From: Flavobacterium sp. 1
Lineage (GTDB): Bacteria > Bacteroidota > Bacteroidia > Flavobacteriales > Flavobacteriaceae
Direction of reading: 5' to 3'
DNA length: 64,000 nucleotides
Assembly: GCF_002797935.1 (NCBI RefSeq)
Contig: NZ_PGER01000001.1
Location: 3,720,001-3,784,000 of the forward strand
The notes beneath the pieces are model-generated. The model was not told the origin of the DNA, ran no database searches, and saw only the letters and a list, made by a program, of their open reading frames with translations. Position numbers and translations under genes: made by a program. Position 1 is the first letter of the stretch. Every line of letters begins with the position of its first letter. This document shows positions 51,409 through 60,429 of the stretch, piece by piece.

Positions 51409-51439
51409 TTGTGTTTTAATAACACTAAAGCTATCTTTG
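51409..51439 (+). promoter_or_regulatory. Promoter of the nuo operon
   Basis: TTG at 51409-51411 and TATCTTTG at 51432-51439 are 20 bases apart, a good -33/-7 pair for the Bacteroidota sigma factor. The nuoA ATG is 31 bases downstream. Confidence 0.7.
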
Positions 51440-51469
51440 TAACTTAATTTAAAGTAAAAATTAATAATT

Positions 51470-51835
51470 ATGCAATCCGAACAATTAAACTATATCCCAG
51501 TCTTTATGCAGCTTGTTCTAGCTGTAGGATTTGTTGTAGGTATGATCATTATTTCAGGTAAATTAGGACCAAAAAGACTATCTGAAAATAAAGATAAAAA
51601 CTTCGAATGCGGAATTGAATCAGTTGGAAATGCAAGAATACCTTTTTCGGTAAAATATTTCATAGTAGCTATCTTATTTGTTCTTTTTGATGTCGAGGTA
51701 ATATTTTTATATCCTTGGGCAGTGAATTTCAAAGAGTTAGGCATCGAAGGAATGATAAAAATGGTTATCTTTATGATGTTGCTTTTAGTTGGCTTTTTCT
51801 ACATCATCAAGAAGAAAGCCTTAGAATGGGAATAA
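51470..51835 (+). CDS. nuoA: NADH dehydrogenase I subunit A (121 aa)
   Basis: Complex I oxidises NADH or a related donor, reduces quinone and pumps ions. NuoA is a small membrane subunit of its arm junction. The first helix begins at residue 11 (FMQLVLAVGFVVGMIIIS). KNFECGIESVGNARIPFSVKYFIVAILFVLFDVEVIFLYPWAV has the conserved E-C-G and D-x-E-x-x-F-L-Y-P-W segments. Three helices in total. It opens the nuoA-N operon and has its own promoter. Confidence 0.96.
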   Translation: MQSEQLNYIPVFMQLVLAVGFVVGMIIISGKLGPKRLSENKDKNFECGIESVGNARIPFSVKYFIVAILFVLFDVEVIFLYPWAVNFKELGIEGMIKMVIFMMLLLVGFFYIIKKKALEWE

Positions 51836-51922
51836 AATTATTTTAAATTATAAATGTTGAATTACAAACTAATTGAAACATTCAAAAAATTTAAAATTCA
51901 ACATTCAAAATAAAAAAACAAA

Positions 51923-52471
51923 ATGAGTGATTCAAAAATAAATATGGTTGCCCCGCCAGAAGGTGTTGTTGGAGAAGGATTCTTTGCCACAAAACTGAAT
52001 GACGTTGTTGGATTAGCACGTGCCAATTCGCTTTGGCCATTACCATTTGCAACATCTTGTTGCGGAATCGAATTTATGGCAACAATGGCTTCACATTATG
52101 ATTTAGCGCGTTTTGGGTCTGAAAGAGTGAGTTTCTCTCCTCGCCAAGCCGACATGCTATTGGTAATGGGAACTATTTCAAAAAAAATGGCTCCTATTTT
52201 ACGTCAAGTATACGAACAAATGGCCGAACCTAGATGGGTAATCGCTGTCGGTGCCTGCGCATCATCAGGAGGAATTTTCGATACTTACTCCGTATTGCAG
52301 GGAATTGACAAAGTAATACCTGTTGATGTATATGTTCCTGGCTGTCCTCCGCGTCCTGAACAAATTGTAGATGGCGTTATGAAATTACAAGAATTAGTAA
52401 AAAGCGAATCTGTAAGAAGAAGAAGCTCACCTGAATACAAAGAATTATTGGCATCTTACAACATTCAATAA
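51923..52471 (+). CDS. nuoB: NADH dehydrogenase I subunit B (182 aa)
   Basis: NuoB carries cluster N2, the last iron-sulfur cluster before quinone. Its ligands are visible as TSCCGIEF (two adjacent Cys), GACASSGG and [10 protein letters not shown]. Two Arg-rich patches contact NuoD and quinone. The length is typical. It is 87 bp after nuoA, the longest gap between the first five genes, and 4 bp before nuoC. Confidence 0.97.
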   Translation: MSDSKINMVAPPEGVVGEGFFATKLNDVVGLARANSLWPLPFATSCCGIEFMATMASHYDLARFGSERVSFSPRQADMLLVMGTISKKMAPILRQVYEQMAEPRWVIAVGACASSGGIFDTYSVLQGIDKVIPVDVYVPGCPPRPEQIVDGVMKLQELVKSESVRRRSSPEYKELLASYNIQ

Positions 52472-52475
52472 GAAA

Positions 52476-53009
52476 ATGGCATTAGAGACAACAGAAATTC
52501 AAGAGAAGTTAATCGAAAATTTTGGTTCAAAGGTTTTACAATTTAACCAGGAGAAAGATATTTTTACATTTGAAGTGGATTCGGATATCATTACAGCCGT
52601 TATCCTTTTTTTAAAGAATGATTCCACTTTACGTTTTCATTTTTTAACCGATTTATGCGCAGTACATTATCCCGAAAATGACGAAAACAGACAATTTGCT
52701 GTTGTTTATCATTTACACAATTGGTACGAAAATAAACGCATTAGAATTAAATCTTTCTTAAACGGCACCAATCCAGAAATTAAAAGTTTATCAAATATTT
52801 TTTTATGTTCCAATTGGATGGAAAGAGAAACGTATGATTTTTACGGAATAAACTTCATAGGACATCCTCAATTGAAGCGTATCTTGAATATGGACGAAAT
52901 GATTTCTTTCCCAATGCGCAAAGAATTCCCTATGGAAGACAGTGGAAGAACGGATAAAGACGACAGGTATTTTGGTAGAACAATAATCAACCAAGAACTA
53001 AAAAAATAA
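52476..53009 (+). CDS. nuoC: NADH dehydrogenase I subunit C (177 aa)
   Basis: The 30-kDa subunit of the peripheral arm. RFHFLTDLCAVHYPE and WMERETYDFYGINFIGHPQLKRILNMDEM are the conserved segments; the latter ERE-x-YD-x-x-G-I-x-F motif is diagnostic. It is separate from NuoD, unlike the fused NuoCD of enterobacteria. It is 4 bp after nuoB and 23 bp before nuoD. Confidence 0.95.
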   Translation: MALETTEIQEKLIENFGSKVLQFNQEKDIFTFEVDSDIITAVILFLKNDSTLRFHFLTDLCAVHYPENDENRQFAVVYHLHNWYENKRIRIKSFLNGTNPEIKSLSNIFLCSNWMERETYDFYGINFIGHPQLKRILNMDEMISFPMRKEFPMEDSGRTDKDDRYFGRTIINQELKK

Positions 53010-53032
53010 ATATAATTTTTCACATTAGATAA

Positions 53033-54271
53033 ATGTCAGAACTATTATTACCACCAGAGCATCGCTATGCTAAAATAATCAAAGAGCGACACAATGAAGA
53101 CGGAAGCGAGCTTTCTATTCTGAATTTAGGTCCAACGCATCCTGCAACGCATGGTATTTTCCAAAATATCCTGTTGATGGATGGTGAAAAAATTCTTGAA
53201 GCTGAGCCAACTATTGGTTACATTCACAGAGCTTTTGAAAAAATTGCCGAAAACCGTCCCTTTTACCAAATCACGCCTCTTACCGATAGAATGAACTACT
53301 GTTCATCTCCTATCAACAATATGGGATGGTGGATGACATTAGAAAAATTATTGGATATTGAAGTTCCTAAAAGAGCTCAATACCTGAGAGTTATTATAAT
53401 GGAATTGGCTCGTATTACCGATCACTTGATTTGTAATTCCATTCTAGGTGTTGATACCGGAGCTTACACTGGATTCCTTTATGTATTTCAATTTAGAGAA
53501 AAAGTATACGAAATTTACGAAGAAATTTGCGGAGCCCGTCTTACTACTAATATGGGAAGAATTGGCGGTTTCGAAAGAGACTGGTCACCAGAAGCTTTTA
53601 GAAAACTAGATGACTTTTTAAGAGATTTCCCAATTGCTTGGAAAGAATTTGAAAACTTATTCGAAAGAAACAGAATATTTATCGATAGAACTGTAAATGT
53701 TGGAGCTATCTCTGCTGAAAAAGCAATGGCTTATGGATTTACAGGACCAAATTTACGTGCTGCAGGTGTCGATTACGATGTACGTGTAGCACAGCCTTAC
53801 AGTTCTTATGAAGATTTTGATTTTATAGTTCCAGTAGGAAAATCTGGAGACACTTACGACCGTTTCTGCGTTAGAAACGCTGAAGTTTGGGAAAGTTTAA
53901 GCATTATCCGTCAAGCATTAGATAAAATGCCAGAAGGAAATGAATACCATGCCGAAGTTCCAGAATATTACCTTCCTCCAAAAGAAGACGTTTATACCAA
54001 TATGGAATCATTGATATACCATTTCAAAATTGTGATGGGTGAAATTCCTGTTCCAGTTGCCGAAATTTACCATCCCGTAGAAGGAGGAAATGGAGAATTA
54101 GGATTTTATTTAGTGACAGACGGAAGCAGAACCCCTTATAGATTGCATTTTAGAAGACCTTGCTTTATTTTTTATCAAGCTTATCCGGAAATGATTAAAG
54201 GATCAATGTTATCTGATGCGATTGTTATTTTATCGAGTTTAAATGTTATTGCAGGAGAATTAGACGCATAA
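53033..54271 (+). CDS. nuoD: NADH dehydrogenase I subunit D (412 aa)
   Basis: The 49-kDa subunit forms the quinone cavity with Nuo[19 protein letters not shown] holds the HxxTHG-type loop that binds quinone, and [13 protein letters not shown] and MTRMNYC-like [13 protein letters not shown] follow. [28 protein letters not shown] and the C-terminal [24 protein letters not shown] are typical. Full length for the family. Confidence 0.97.
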   Translation: MSELLLPPEHRYAKIIKERHNEDGSELSILNLGPTHPATHGIFQNILLMDGEKILEAEPTIGYIHRAFEKIAENRPFYQITPLTDRMNYCSSPINNMGWWMTLEKLLDIEVPKRAQYLRVIIMELARITDHLICNSILGVDTGAYTGFLYVFQFREKVYEIYEEICGARLTTNMGRIGGFERDWSPEAFRKLDDFLRDFPIAWKEFENLFERNRIFIDRTVNVGAISAEKAMAYGFTGPNLRAAGVDYDVRVAQPYSSYEDFDFIVPVGKSGDTYDRFCVRNAEVWESLSIIRQALDKMPEGNEYHAEVPEYYLPPKEDVYTNMESLIYHFKIVMGEIPVPVAEIYHPVEGGNGELGFYLVTDGSRTPYRLHFRRPCFIFYQAYPEMIKGSMLSDAIVILSSLNVIAGELDA

Positions 54272-54274
54272 ATT

Positions 54275-54805
54275 ATGGTACACACACATTACAAACAAGA
54301 AATAAACATGACTGAAGGATTGATGTCCCGCATCAATGAATTAATCAGCCATTACCCAGAAGATAAAAGAAAATCAGCTTTACTTCCCGTTTTACATGAA
54401 GTTCAAGACGCACACGACAATTGGCTGAGTATTGAACTGCAAGATAAAGTTGCCGAAATTTTACATATCAAACCTATAGAAGTGTATGAAGTAGTTACTT
54501 TTTACACGATGTATAACCAAAGACCAATTGGCAAATACATGTTTGAATTTTGTCAAACTTCTCCTTGCTGTTTAAACGGTGTAGAGGATTTGATGGATTA
54601 TACCTGCGGAAAATTAGGTGTTCCTGTTGGAGAACCAACAGCTGACGGTCTTTTTGAAGTTAGAGGAGTTGAATGTTTAGGTGCTTGCGGATATGCTCCA
54701 ATGATGCAATTGGGAGATTTTTACAAAGAACATTTGAACAAAGAAAAAATCGACCAGTTAATTGCCGATTGTAAAGACGATAAAATAATATTACACGATA
54801 AATAA
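54275..54805 (+). CDS. nuoE: NADH dehydrogenase I subunit E (176 aa)
   Basis: The 24-kDa thioredoxin-fold subunit that carries a 2Fe-2S cluster. Ligands are in QTSPCCLNGVEDL and ECLGACGYAPMMQLG; KPIEVYEVVTFYTMYNQRPIG is the conserved helix-strand before them. The start at 54275 is 3 bases after the nuoD stop; an in-frame ATG at 54308 (MTEGLM) is an alternative. It works with NuoF in electron entry. Confidence 0.95.
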   Translation: MVHTHYKQEINMTEGLMSRINELISHYPEDKRKSALLPVLHEVQDAHDNWLSIELQDKVAEILHIKPIEVYEVVTFYTMYNQRPIGKYMFEFCQTSPCCLNGVEDLMDYTCGKLGVPVGEPTADGLFEVRGVECLGACGYAPMMQLGDFYKEHLNKEKIDQLIADCKDDKIILHDK

Positions 54806-54806
54806 T

Positions 54807-56174
54807 ATGTCACAAAAAATATTATTAGACAAAATCAATATTCCAGGGATTAAAACCTATGAAGTGTATCGCCAAAACGGTGGTTACGCTTCTGTAGAAA
54901 AAGCATTGAAAACCTTAACTCCAGACGAAGTTGTTGAAGAAGTAAAAACTTCGGGATTACGTGGTCGTGGTGGTGCTGGTTTCCCAGCTGGAATGAAATG
55001 GAGTTTTATTGATAAAAAATCAGGAAAACCAAGACATTTGGTTTGCAATGCCGATGAATCTGAACCAGGAACTTTCAAAGATCGTTATCTGATGGAATAT
55101 ATTCCTCACTTATTGATTGAGGGAATGATTACTTCCAGTTATGCATTGGGTGCTAATCTTTCGTATATCTATATTCGTGGAGAATACATGTGGGTTTTCA
55201 AAATATTAGAAAGAGCCATTGCCGAAGCAAAAGCAGCTGGCTTTTTAGGAAAAAACATATTGGGTTCTGGATATGATTTAGAATTACACGTTCATTGTGG
55301 TGCCGGAGCTTATATCTGTGGCGAAGAAACGGCGCTGATCGAATCATTAGAAGGAAAAAGAGGAAACCCTCGTATTAAACCGCCATTTCCAGCAGTTTCA
55401 GGACTTTGGGCAAATCCAACTGTAGTAAATAATGTAGAAACTATCGCAGCTGTGCCGTGGATTATAAACAATTCGGGGGCGGATTATGCCAAAATTGGTA
55501 TCGGAAGATCTACAGGAACCAAATTAATCTCTGCTTCGGGACATATCAAAAACCCTGGTGTTTATGAAATTGAATTAGGACTAAGCGTCTATGAATTCAT
55601 GAATTCTGACGAATATCTTGGCGGAATGAGTTCTGACCGTCCATTAAAAGCATTTGTGCCTGGAGGAAGTTCTGTTCCTGTTTTACCAGCACATTTAATT
55701 TATAAAACTGCAGCAGGCGAAGATCGTTTGATGTCTTACGAATCCCTAAGCGATGGTGGTTTTGCCACAGGATCTATGTTGGGTTCTGGAGGATTTATTG
55801 TTTATAACGACACTTCTTGCATTGTTCGCAATACTTGGAATTTCTCCCGTTTTTATCACCATGAAAGCTGTGGTCAATGTACTCCATGCAGAGAAGGAAC
55901 AGGATGGATGGAAAAAGTATTGCACAGAATTGAAAACGGACACGGACGTGAAGAAGATATCGATTTGCTACTGAGTATTCAAAGTAAAATTGAAGGAAAC
56001 ACGATTTGTCCTCTTGGAGACGCAGCAGCTTGGCCGGTAGCGGCAGCTATTCGTCACTTTAGAGATGAATTCGAATATCACATTCGTTTCCCTGAAAAAA
56101 TAAAAAACAGAGACCATTTTGTTGCAGAGCCTTTTGAAAAAGTAAAGCACTTAGTTTCTAAAGAAATAGTATAA
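54807..56174 (+). CDS. nuoF: NADH dehydrogenase I subunit F (455 aa)
   Basis: The 51-kDa subunit binds NADH and FMN and has one 4Fe-4S cluster. SGLRGRGGAGFPAGMKWSF is the Gly-rich NADH-binding segment, CNADESEPGTFKDR the FMN-binding one, GAYICGEETALIESLEGKRG a further conserved part, and ESCGQCTPCREGTGWM with a later Cys (NTICPLGD) ligates the cluster. It starts 1 base after nuoE. The presence of nuoE and nuoF means a full NADH-type complex I rather than the 11-subunit form. Confidence 0.97.
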   Translation: MSQKILLDKINIPGIKTYEVYRQNGGYASVEKALKTLTPDEVVEEVKTSGLRGRGGAGFPAGMKWSFIDKKSGKPRHLVCNADESEPGTFKDRYLMEYIPHLLIEGMITSSYALGANLSYIYIRGEYMWVFKILERAIAEAKAAGFLGKNILGSGYDLELHVHCGAGAYICGEETALIESLEGKRGNPRIKPPFPAVSGLWANPTVVNNVETIAAVPWIINNSGADYAKIGIGRSTGTKLISASGHIKNPGVYEIELGLSVYEFMNSDEYLGGMSSDRPLKAFVPGGSSVPVLPAHLIYKTAAGEDRLMSYESLSDGGFATGSMLGSGGFIVYNDTSCIVRNTWNFSRFYHHESCGQCTPCREGTGWMEKVLHRIENGHGREEDIDLLLSIQSKIEGNTICPLGDAAAWPVAAAIRHFRDEFEYHIRFPEKIKNRDHFVAEPFEKVKHLVSKEIV

Positions 56175-56191
56175 AGAAAGAATTTCAGACA

Positions 56192-57223
56192 ATGAAAGTA
56201 ACCATAGACGGTCAAGAAATTGAAGTAGAAGCAGGGACAACGATCTTGCAGGCTGCGCGCATGATTGGTGGAGAAGTTGTTCCGCCAGCGATGTGCTATT
56301 ATTCTAAATTAAAAGGAAGCGGTGGAAAATGCCGTTGTTGTTTGGTCGATGTGACTAAAGGCAGTGACGCTGATCCAAGACCTATGCCAAAATTGATGGC
56401 ATCTTGCGTAACAGGCTGTCAGGACGGAATGGAAATCGCCAGTAAAGCATCTCCAAGAGTTCAGGAAGCAAGAAAATCGGTGACAGAATTTTTGTTAATC
56501 AATCACCCGCTGGATTGTCCTATTTGCGACCAAGCCGGAGAATGTGATTTGCAAAACTTAAGTTTTGAACACGGAAAATCAGAATCCCGTTTTATTGAAG
56601 AAAAAAGAACTTTTGAACCTGAAGATATTGGCCCGAACATTCAGCTGCACATGAATCGCTGTATTTTATGTCAAAGATGTGTACAAGTTGCGGATCAATT
56701 GACAGACGATCGTGTTCATGGTGTAATGGATCGCGGTGATCATGCTAATATCTCGACTTGTATTTCAAAAGCCATAACTAATGAGTTTTCTGGAAATATG
56801 ATTGATGTGTGTCCGGTTGGCGCTTTGACTGATAAAACTTTTAGATTTAAATCTAGAGTTTGGTTTAACAAGCCTTATAATGCGCATAGAGAATGTACAA
56901 CACCAGGCTGCTGTGGGAAAACAACTGTTTGGATGTTTGGAAACGAAATTCAACGTGTTACTGGCCGTAAAGATGAATTCCACGAAGTAGAAGAATTCAT
57001 TTGTAACAGTTGTCGTTTTGACCACAAAGATGTTGCAGACTGGGTAATTGAAGGACCGCGTGAATTTGAAAAAGATTCGGTTATCAATCAAAATAATTAT
57101 ACTCAAAAATTAGAAAAAGTAGAAATAGCTACTGAGAAAAACATACTTTTGGGTAGAGACCAAGATCGTAAAAAAATAAGTATGGCTTCAAATCCATTGG
57201 ACACTAACACTAATAAATCTTAA
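56192..57223 (+). CDS. nuoG: NADH dehydrogenase I subunit G, short form (343 aa)
   Basis: The iron-sulfur part is complete: CYYSKLKGSGGKCRCCLVD for 2Fe-2S, HPLDCPICDQAGECDLQN for the His-Cys3 4Fe-4S, and CILCQRCVQVAD for another. CTTPGCCGKTTVW then begins the molybdopterin-like region, but the protein stops at 343 aa whereas NuoG of many bacteria is 700-900 aa. The short form without the large molybdopterin-oxidoreductase domain is known in Bacteroidota. It lies 2 bp before nuoH. Confidence 0.93.
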   Translation: MKVTIDGQEIEVEAGTTILQAARMIGGEVVPPAMCYYSKLKGSGGKCRCCLVDVTKGSDADPRPMPKLMASCVTGCQDGMEIASKASPRVQEARKSVTEFLLINHPLDCPICDQAGECDLQNLSFEHGKSESRFIEEKRTFEPEDIGPNIQLHMNRCILCQRCVQVADQLTDDRVHGVMDRGDHANISTCISKAITNEFSGNMIDVCPVGALTDKTFRFKSRVWFNKPYNAHRECTTPGCCGKTTVWMFGNEIQRVTGRKDEFHEVEEFICNSCRFDHKDVADWVIEGPREFEKDSVINQNNYTQKLEKVEIATEKNILLGRDQDRKKISMASNPLDTNTNKS

Positions 57224-57225
57224 AA

Positions 57226-58278
57226 ATGGACAGTACATTTGTTATAGAAAAAGGTGTGTTTATAGTTGTTATTTTTGCTCTTACTATGCTGATGGCTATG
57301 TATTCTACATGGGCAGAACGCAAAGTGGCCGCTTGGCTGCAGGATAGAATTGGACCTAACAGAGCAGGACCTTGGGGATTGCTTCAGCCACTTGCTGATG
57401 GAGGTAAATTATTTGCAAAAGAAGAATTTATTCCAAACACTCCTAATAAATTTTTATTTGTTGTTGGACCAGCGATTGCAATGAGTACGGCTTTGATGAC
57501 TAGTGCGGTTATTCCATGGGGAGATAAATTACACTTGTTCGGAAGAGATATTCTGCTACAGGCAACAGACGTAAATATTGCTATCTTATATGTTTTTGGA
57601 GTGGTTTCGTTAGGAGTTTACGGCATCATGATTGGTGGTTGGGCTTCGAATAACAAGTTCTCTTTGATGGGAGCTATTAGAGCGGCATCACAAATGGTTT
57701 CTTATGAAGTAGCCATGGGATTATCCATAATCGCTTTGACTATGATGACTGGAACTTTAAGTTTAAAAGAAATTTCAATACAACAGTCCGAATGGCATTG
57801 GAATGTTTTGTATCAGCCGTTAACTTTCCTAATTTTCTTGATTTGTTCTTTTGCGGAGCTAAACAGAACTCCTTTTGACTTAGCAGAATGTGAATCGGAA
57901 TTAATTGGCGGTTATCATACAGAATATTCTTCAATGAAAATGGGATTCTATTTATTTGCTGAATATGCAAATATGTTTATTTCCTCTACTATTATGGCTG
58001 TGTTATTTTTTGGTGGCTATAATTATCCAGGAATGGCATGGGCGGTAGAAAACTTGGGAGTAAATATTGCGAACGTAATTGGAATGATGGCGCTGTTTGC
58101 TAAATTATGCGGTTTTATTTTCTTTATCATGTGGGTTCGCTGGACGATTCCAAGATTTAGATATGACCAATTGATGCACTTGGGATGGAGAATTTTGATT
58201 CCGCTTGCGATTGTAAATATTATGATAACCGGAGTTGTGCTTTTAAGAAGTGAAATTGCTGTTTATTTAGGATTTTAG
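57226..58278 (+). CDS. nuoH: NADH dehydrogenase I subunit H (350 aa)
   Basis: NuoH is the membrane subunit at the quinone site. Helix 1 is near residue 10, then TWAERKVAAWLQDRIGPNRAGPWGLLQPLADGGKLFAKEEF is the family signature. AELNRTPFDLAECESELIGGYHTEYSSM has the charged loop that couples electron and ion transfer. FIMWVRWTIPRFRYDQLMHLGWR precedes the last helix. About eight helices. The following gene of the operon (nuoI) is displaced by a 776-bp insertion. Confidence 0.97.
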   Translation: MDSTFVIEKGVFIVVIFALTMLMAMYSTWAERKVAAWLQDRIGPNRAGPWGLLQPLADGGKLFAKEEFIPNTPNKFLFVVGPAIAMSTALMTSAVIPWGDKLHLFGRDILLQATDVNIAILYVFGVVSLGVYGIMIGGWASNNKFSLMGAIRAASQMVSYEVAMGLSIIALTMMTGTLSLKEISIQQSEWHWNVLYQPLTFLIFLICSFAELNRTPFDLAECESELIGGYHTEYSSMKMGFYLFAEYANMFISSTIMAVLFFGGYNYPGMAWAVENLGVNIANVIGMMALFAKLCGFIFFIMWVRWTIPRFRYDQLMHLGWRILIPLAIVNIMITGVVLLRSEIAVYLGF

Positions 58279-58413
58279 TCTTTTATAGACAAGAGGTGGT
58301 CATAATTTTGCAAGAACAAACACAAAAACGCAACTTAAGTTGCTAAAAACAATATAGTAAGGCAGTCACAAATTGTGACCGCCTCATAAAACAAAAATTG
58401 AATTAACTGATTT
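58279..58413. promoter_or_regulatory. Palindromes upstream of the ORF6N gene
   Basis: A perfect 14-bp palindrome GCAACTTAAGTTGC (58330-58343) and a hairpin GGCaGTCAC..GTGACcGCC (58361-58383, one mismatch) lie between nuoH and the inserted gene. They could be an operator and a weak terminator, or the boundary of the inserted segment. No -7 consensus was found. Confidence 0.45.
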
Positions 58414-58938
58414 ATGAGTGAAGAATTAATCATAACCGAAGAATTTATAATGAGCAAAATATTGCTGATTAGAGATACGAAAGTGATGATTGATTCAGAT
58501 TTAGCTGTCCTTTATGGAGTAGAAACTAAACAACTCAAAAGACAAGTCAGAAGAAATATAGAACGATTCCCTGAAGATTTCATGTTTGAATTAAACAAAA
58601 ATGAAGTAGAAATCTTAAGGAGCCAATTTGGTACCTTAAAACAAGGAGCACATTCAAAATATACTCCGATGGTGTTTACAGAACAAGGAGTCGCAATGTT
58701 GTCGAGTGTATTAAATAGCGCTACGGCTATAAAGGTAAACATTCAAATTATAAGGGTTTTTACTAAAATTAGAGTTATGTTATCCGATACAATGACAATG
58801 AAATTAGATATTGAGGAGATAAAAAACAAACTCACTAACCAAAGCAGAAACATAGAATTGGTTTTCACCTATTTAGATGAGTTGATGGAGAAACAGGATA
58901 ATAAGATTGAAAGAAATAAAATTGGGTATAAAAAATAA
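58414..58938 (+). CDS. ORF6N-domain protein inserted in the nuo operon (174 aa)
   Basis: Residues 12-95 match the ORF6N domain: KILLIRDTKVMIDSDLAVLYGVETKQLKRQVRRNIERFPEDFMFELNKNEV and YTPMVFTEQGVAMLSSVLNSATAIKVNIQIIRVF. The C-terminus is a coiled coil. ORF6N domains are DNA-binding modules found in phages and in bacterial genomes of this phylum, often near KilA-N and Bro domains. It has no role in complex I. It lies between nuoH and nuoI with an RNA-like repeat behind it, so it is an intrusion that the operon tolerates. Confidence 0.85.
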   Translation: MSEELIITEEFIMSKILLIRDTKVMIDSDLAVLYGVETKQLKRQVRRNIERFPEDFMFELNKNEVEILRSQFGTLKQGAHSKYTPMVFTEQGVAMLSSVLNSATAIKVNIQIIRVFTKIRVMLSDTMTMKLDIEEIKNKLTNQSRNIELVFTYLDELMEKQDNKIERNKIGYKK

Positions 58939-58960
58939 AGTTAATTAGTTCACGAATGCC

Positions 58961-59036
58961 TTAGCCCTGATAGAAGCGGCATCCTTTTATTTTTTTCTTT
59001 AAAAAATAAAAGATACAGCGGATAGCAGGATTAGCT
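58961..59036 (+). ncRNA. Flavo-1-like structured RNA/repeat, copy 2
   Basis: It starts TTAGCCCTGATAGAAGCGG and ends ACAGCGGATAGCAGGATTAG, the same ends as the element at 31890. The middle ATCCTTTTATTTTT..AAAAAATAAAAGAT forms an A/T hairpin. It lies between the ORF6N gene and nuoI, 18 bases before the nuoI ATG. Confidence 0.5.
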
Positions 59037-59054
59037 ACAAATAAAAAATATAAA

Positions 59055-59600
59055 ATGTCAATAGAAACTATATCCTTATCGGGAAGAAAAAAAATGGTCT
59101 CCAATAAAGAGATGACTTTTTTGGAACGCATGTATCTGATTGCGATTGTAAAAGGGTTGGCCATTACTATAAAACACCTTTTTAAAAGAAAAGCGACGAT
59201 TCAATATCCTGAGCAAGTTCGTGAGATGAGTCCTGTTTATCGTGGTCAACATATGTTGAAACGTGATGAACAAGGCAGAGAAAACTGTACTGCGTGCGGA
59301 TTATGCGCCTTATCTTGCCCTGCTGAAGCGATTACAATGAAAGCTGGTGAGCGCAAGGCTAATGAAATGCATTTGTATAGAGAGGAAAAATATGCCGAGA
59401 TATATGAAATCAATATGCTGAGATGTATTTTTTGCGGGCTTTGCGAAGAAGCTTGTCCAAAAGATGCTATTTATTTGACTATTTCTAAAGAATTAGTTCC
59501 TTCTAGCTATGAAAGAGAAGATTTTATTTTTGGAAAAGACAAACTGGTTATGCCACTAGAAATGGCGATGAAAAACACTCAACTTAAAAACGCTAACTAA
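59055..59600 (+). CDS. nuoI: NADH dehydrogenase I subunit I (181 aa)
   Basis: NuoI carries two 4Fe-4S clusters (N6a, N6b) in the peripheral arm. The eight ligands are in CTACGLCALSCP and CIFCGLCEEACP. The N-terminal helical segment (ERMYLIAIVKGLAITIKHLFKRK) and YRGQHMLKRDEQGRENC are typical. It shares one base with nuoJ (TAATG). It is isolated from nuoH by the ORF6N insertion. Confidence 0.96.
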   Translation: MSIETISLSGRKKMVSNKEMTFLERMYLIAIVKGLAITIKHLFKRKATIQYPEQVREMSPVYRGQHMLKRDEQGRENCTACGLCALSCPAEAITMKAGERKANEMHLYREEKYAEIYEINMLRCIFCGLCEEACPKDAIYLTISKELVPSSYEREDFIFGKDKLVMPLEMAMKNTQLKNAN

Positions 59601-60109
59601 TGTCAACAGTACTTGTTTTATTTTGTGTATTGTCTGCAATCACGCTGCTAACTGCATTTTTAACTATTTTTAGCAGAAACCCAATACATAGCGCTATTTA
59701 CTTAGTGATTTGTTTTTTCTCTATAGCAGGACATTATTTATTATTGAACGCCCAGTTTTTGGCCATTGTACATATCATTGTCTATTCGGGAGCGATTATG
59801 ATTTTATTGCTCTTCACCATAATGCTTATGAATCTTAATGAAGCTGATGAAGTTCATAAACCAAGGTTCACGAGATTGGGAGCTATTGTTTCCTTTTGTT
59901 TGGTTTGTTTGGTTTTGATAAAAATCTTTATTGACTCGAAACCTATTGTAGAATATGATTATACGGGTGAAGATTACCAATCGATAAAAGTACTCGGAAA
60001 AGCATTATTGAATGAATATATGGTTCCGTTTGAATTTGCTTCTATCTTGTTATTGGTCGCAATGATTGGAACTGTGTTATTGTCTAAAAAAGAAAAATTA
60101 GAAAAATAA
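59600..60109 (+). CDS. nuoJ: NADH dehydrogenase I subunit J (169 aa)
   Basis: A membrane subunit with five helices, starting [77 protein letters not shown] is the conserved stretch with the pi-bulge helix. It overlaps nuoI and nuoK by one base each. Confidence 0.95.
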   Translation: MSTVLVLFCVLSAITLLTAFLTIFSRNPIHSAIYLVICFFSIAGHYLLLNAQFLAIVHIIVYSGAIMILLLFTIMLMNLNEADEVHKPRFTRLGAIVSFCLVCLVLIKIFIDSKPIVEYDYTGEDYQSIKVLGKALLNEYMVPFEFASILLLVAMIGTVLLSKKEKLEK

Positions 60110-60429
60110 TGAACAATATTTTAACTCAAATTGGTATAGAGAACTATATCTTCCTGTGTGTAACGCTTTTTTGCATTGGTATTTTTGGAGTTTTATACAG
60201 ACGAAATGCAATTATCGTATTCATGTCTATCGAAATCATGCTGAATGCTGTTAACTTATTGTTCGTGGCTTTCTCTACGTACCACCAAGACACACAAGGG
60301 CAGGTATTCGTATTTTTCTCCATGGCTGTAGCGGCTGCCGAGGTTGCGGTTGGACTGGCTATATTAGTTTCGATATTTAGAAATATTGGATCAATTAGCA
60401 TCGATAATTTAAAAAACTTAAAAGGATAA
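60109..60429 (+). CDS. nuoK: NADH dehydrogenase I subunit K (106 aa)
   Basis: A three-helix membrane subunit. [33 protein letters not shown] has the conserved Glu in helix 2 that takes part in ion movement, and [19 protein letters not shown] the second Glu. It ends directly before nuoL. Confidence 0.96.
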   Translation: MNNILTQIGIENYIFLCVTLFCIGIFGVLYRRNAIIVFMSIEIMLNAVNLLFVAFSTYHQDTQGQVFVFFSMAVAAAEVAVGLAILVSIFRNIGSISIDNLKNLKG

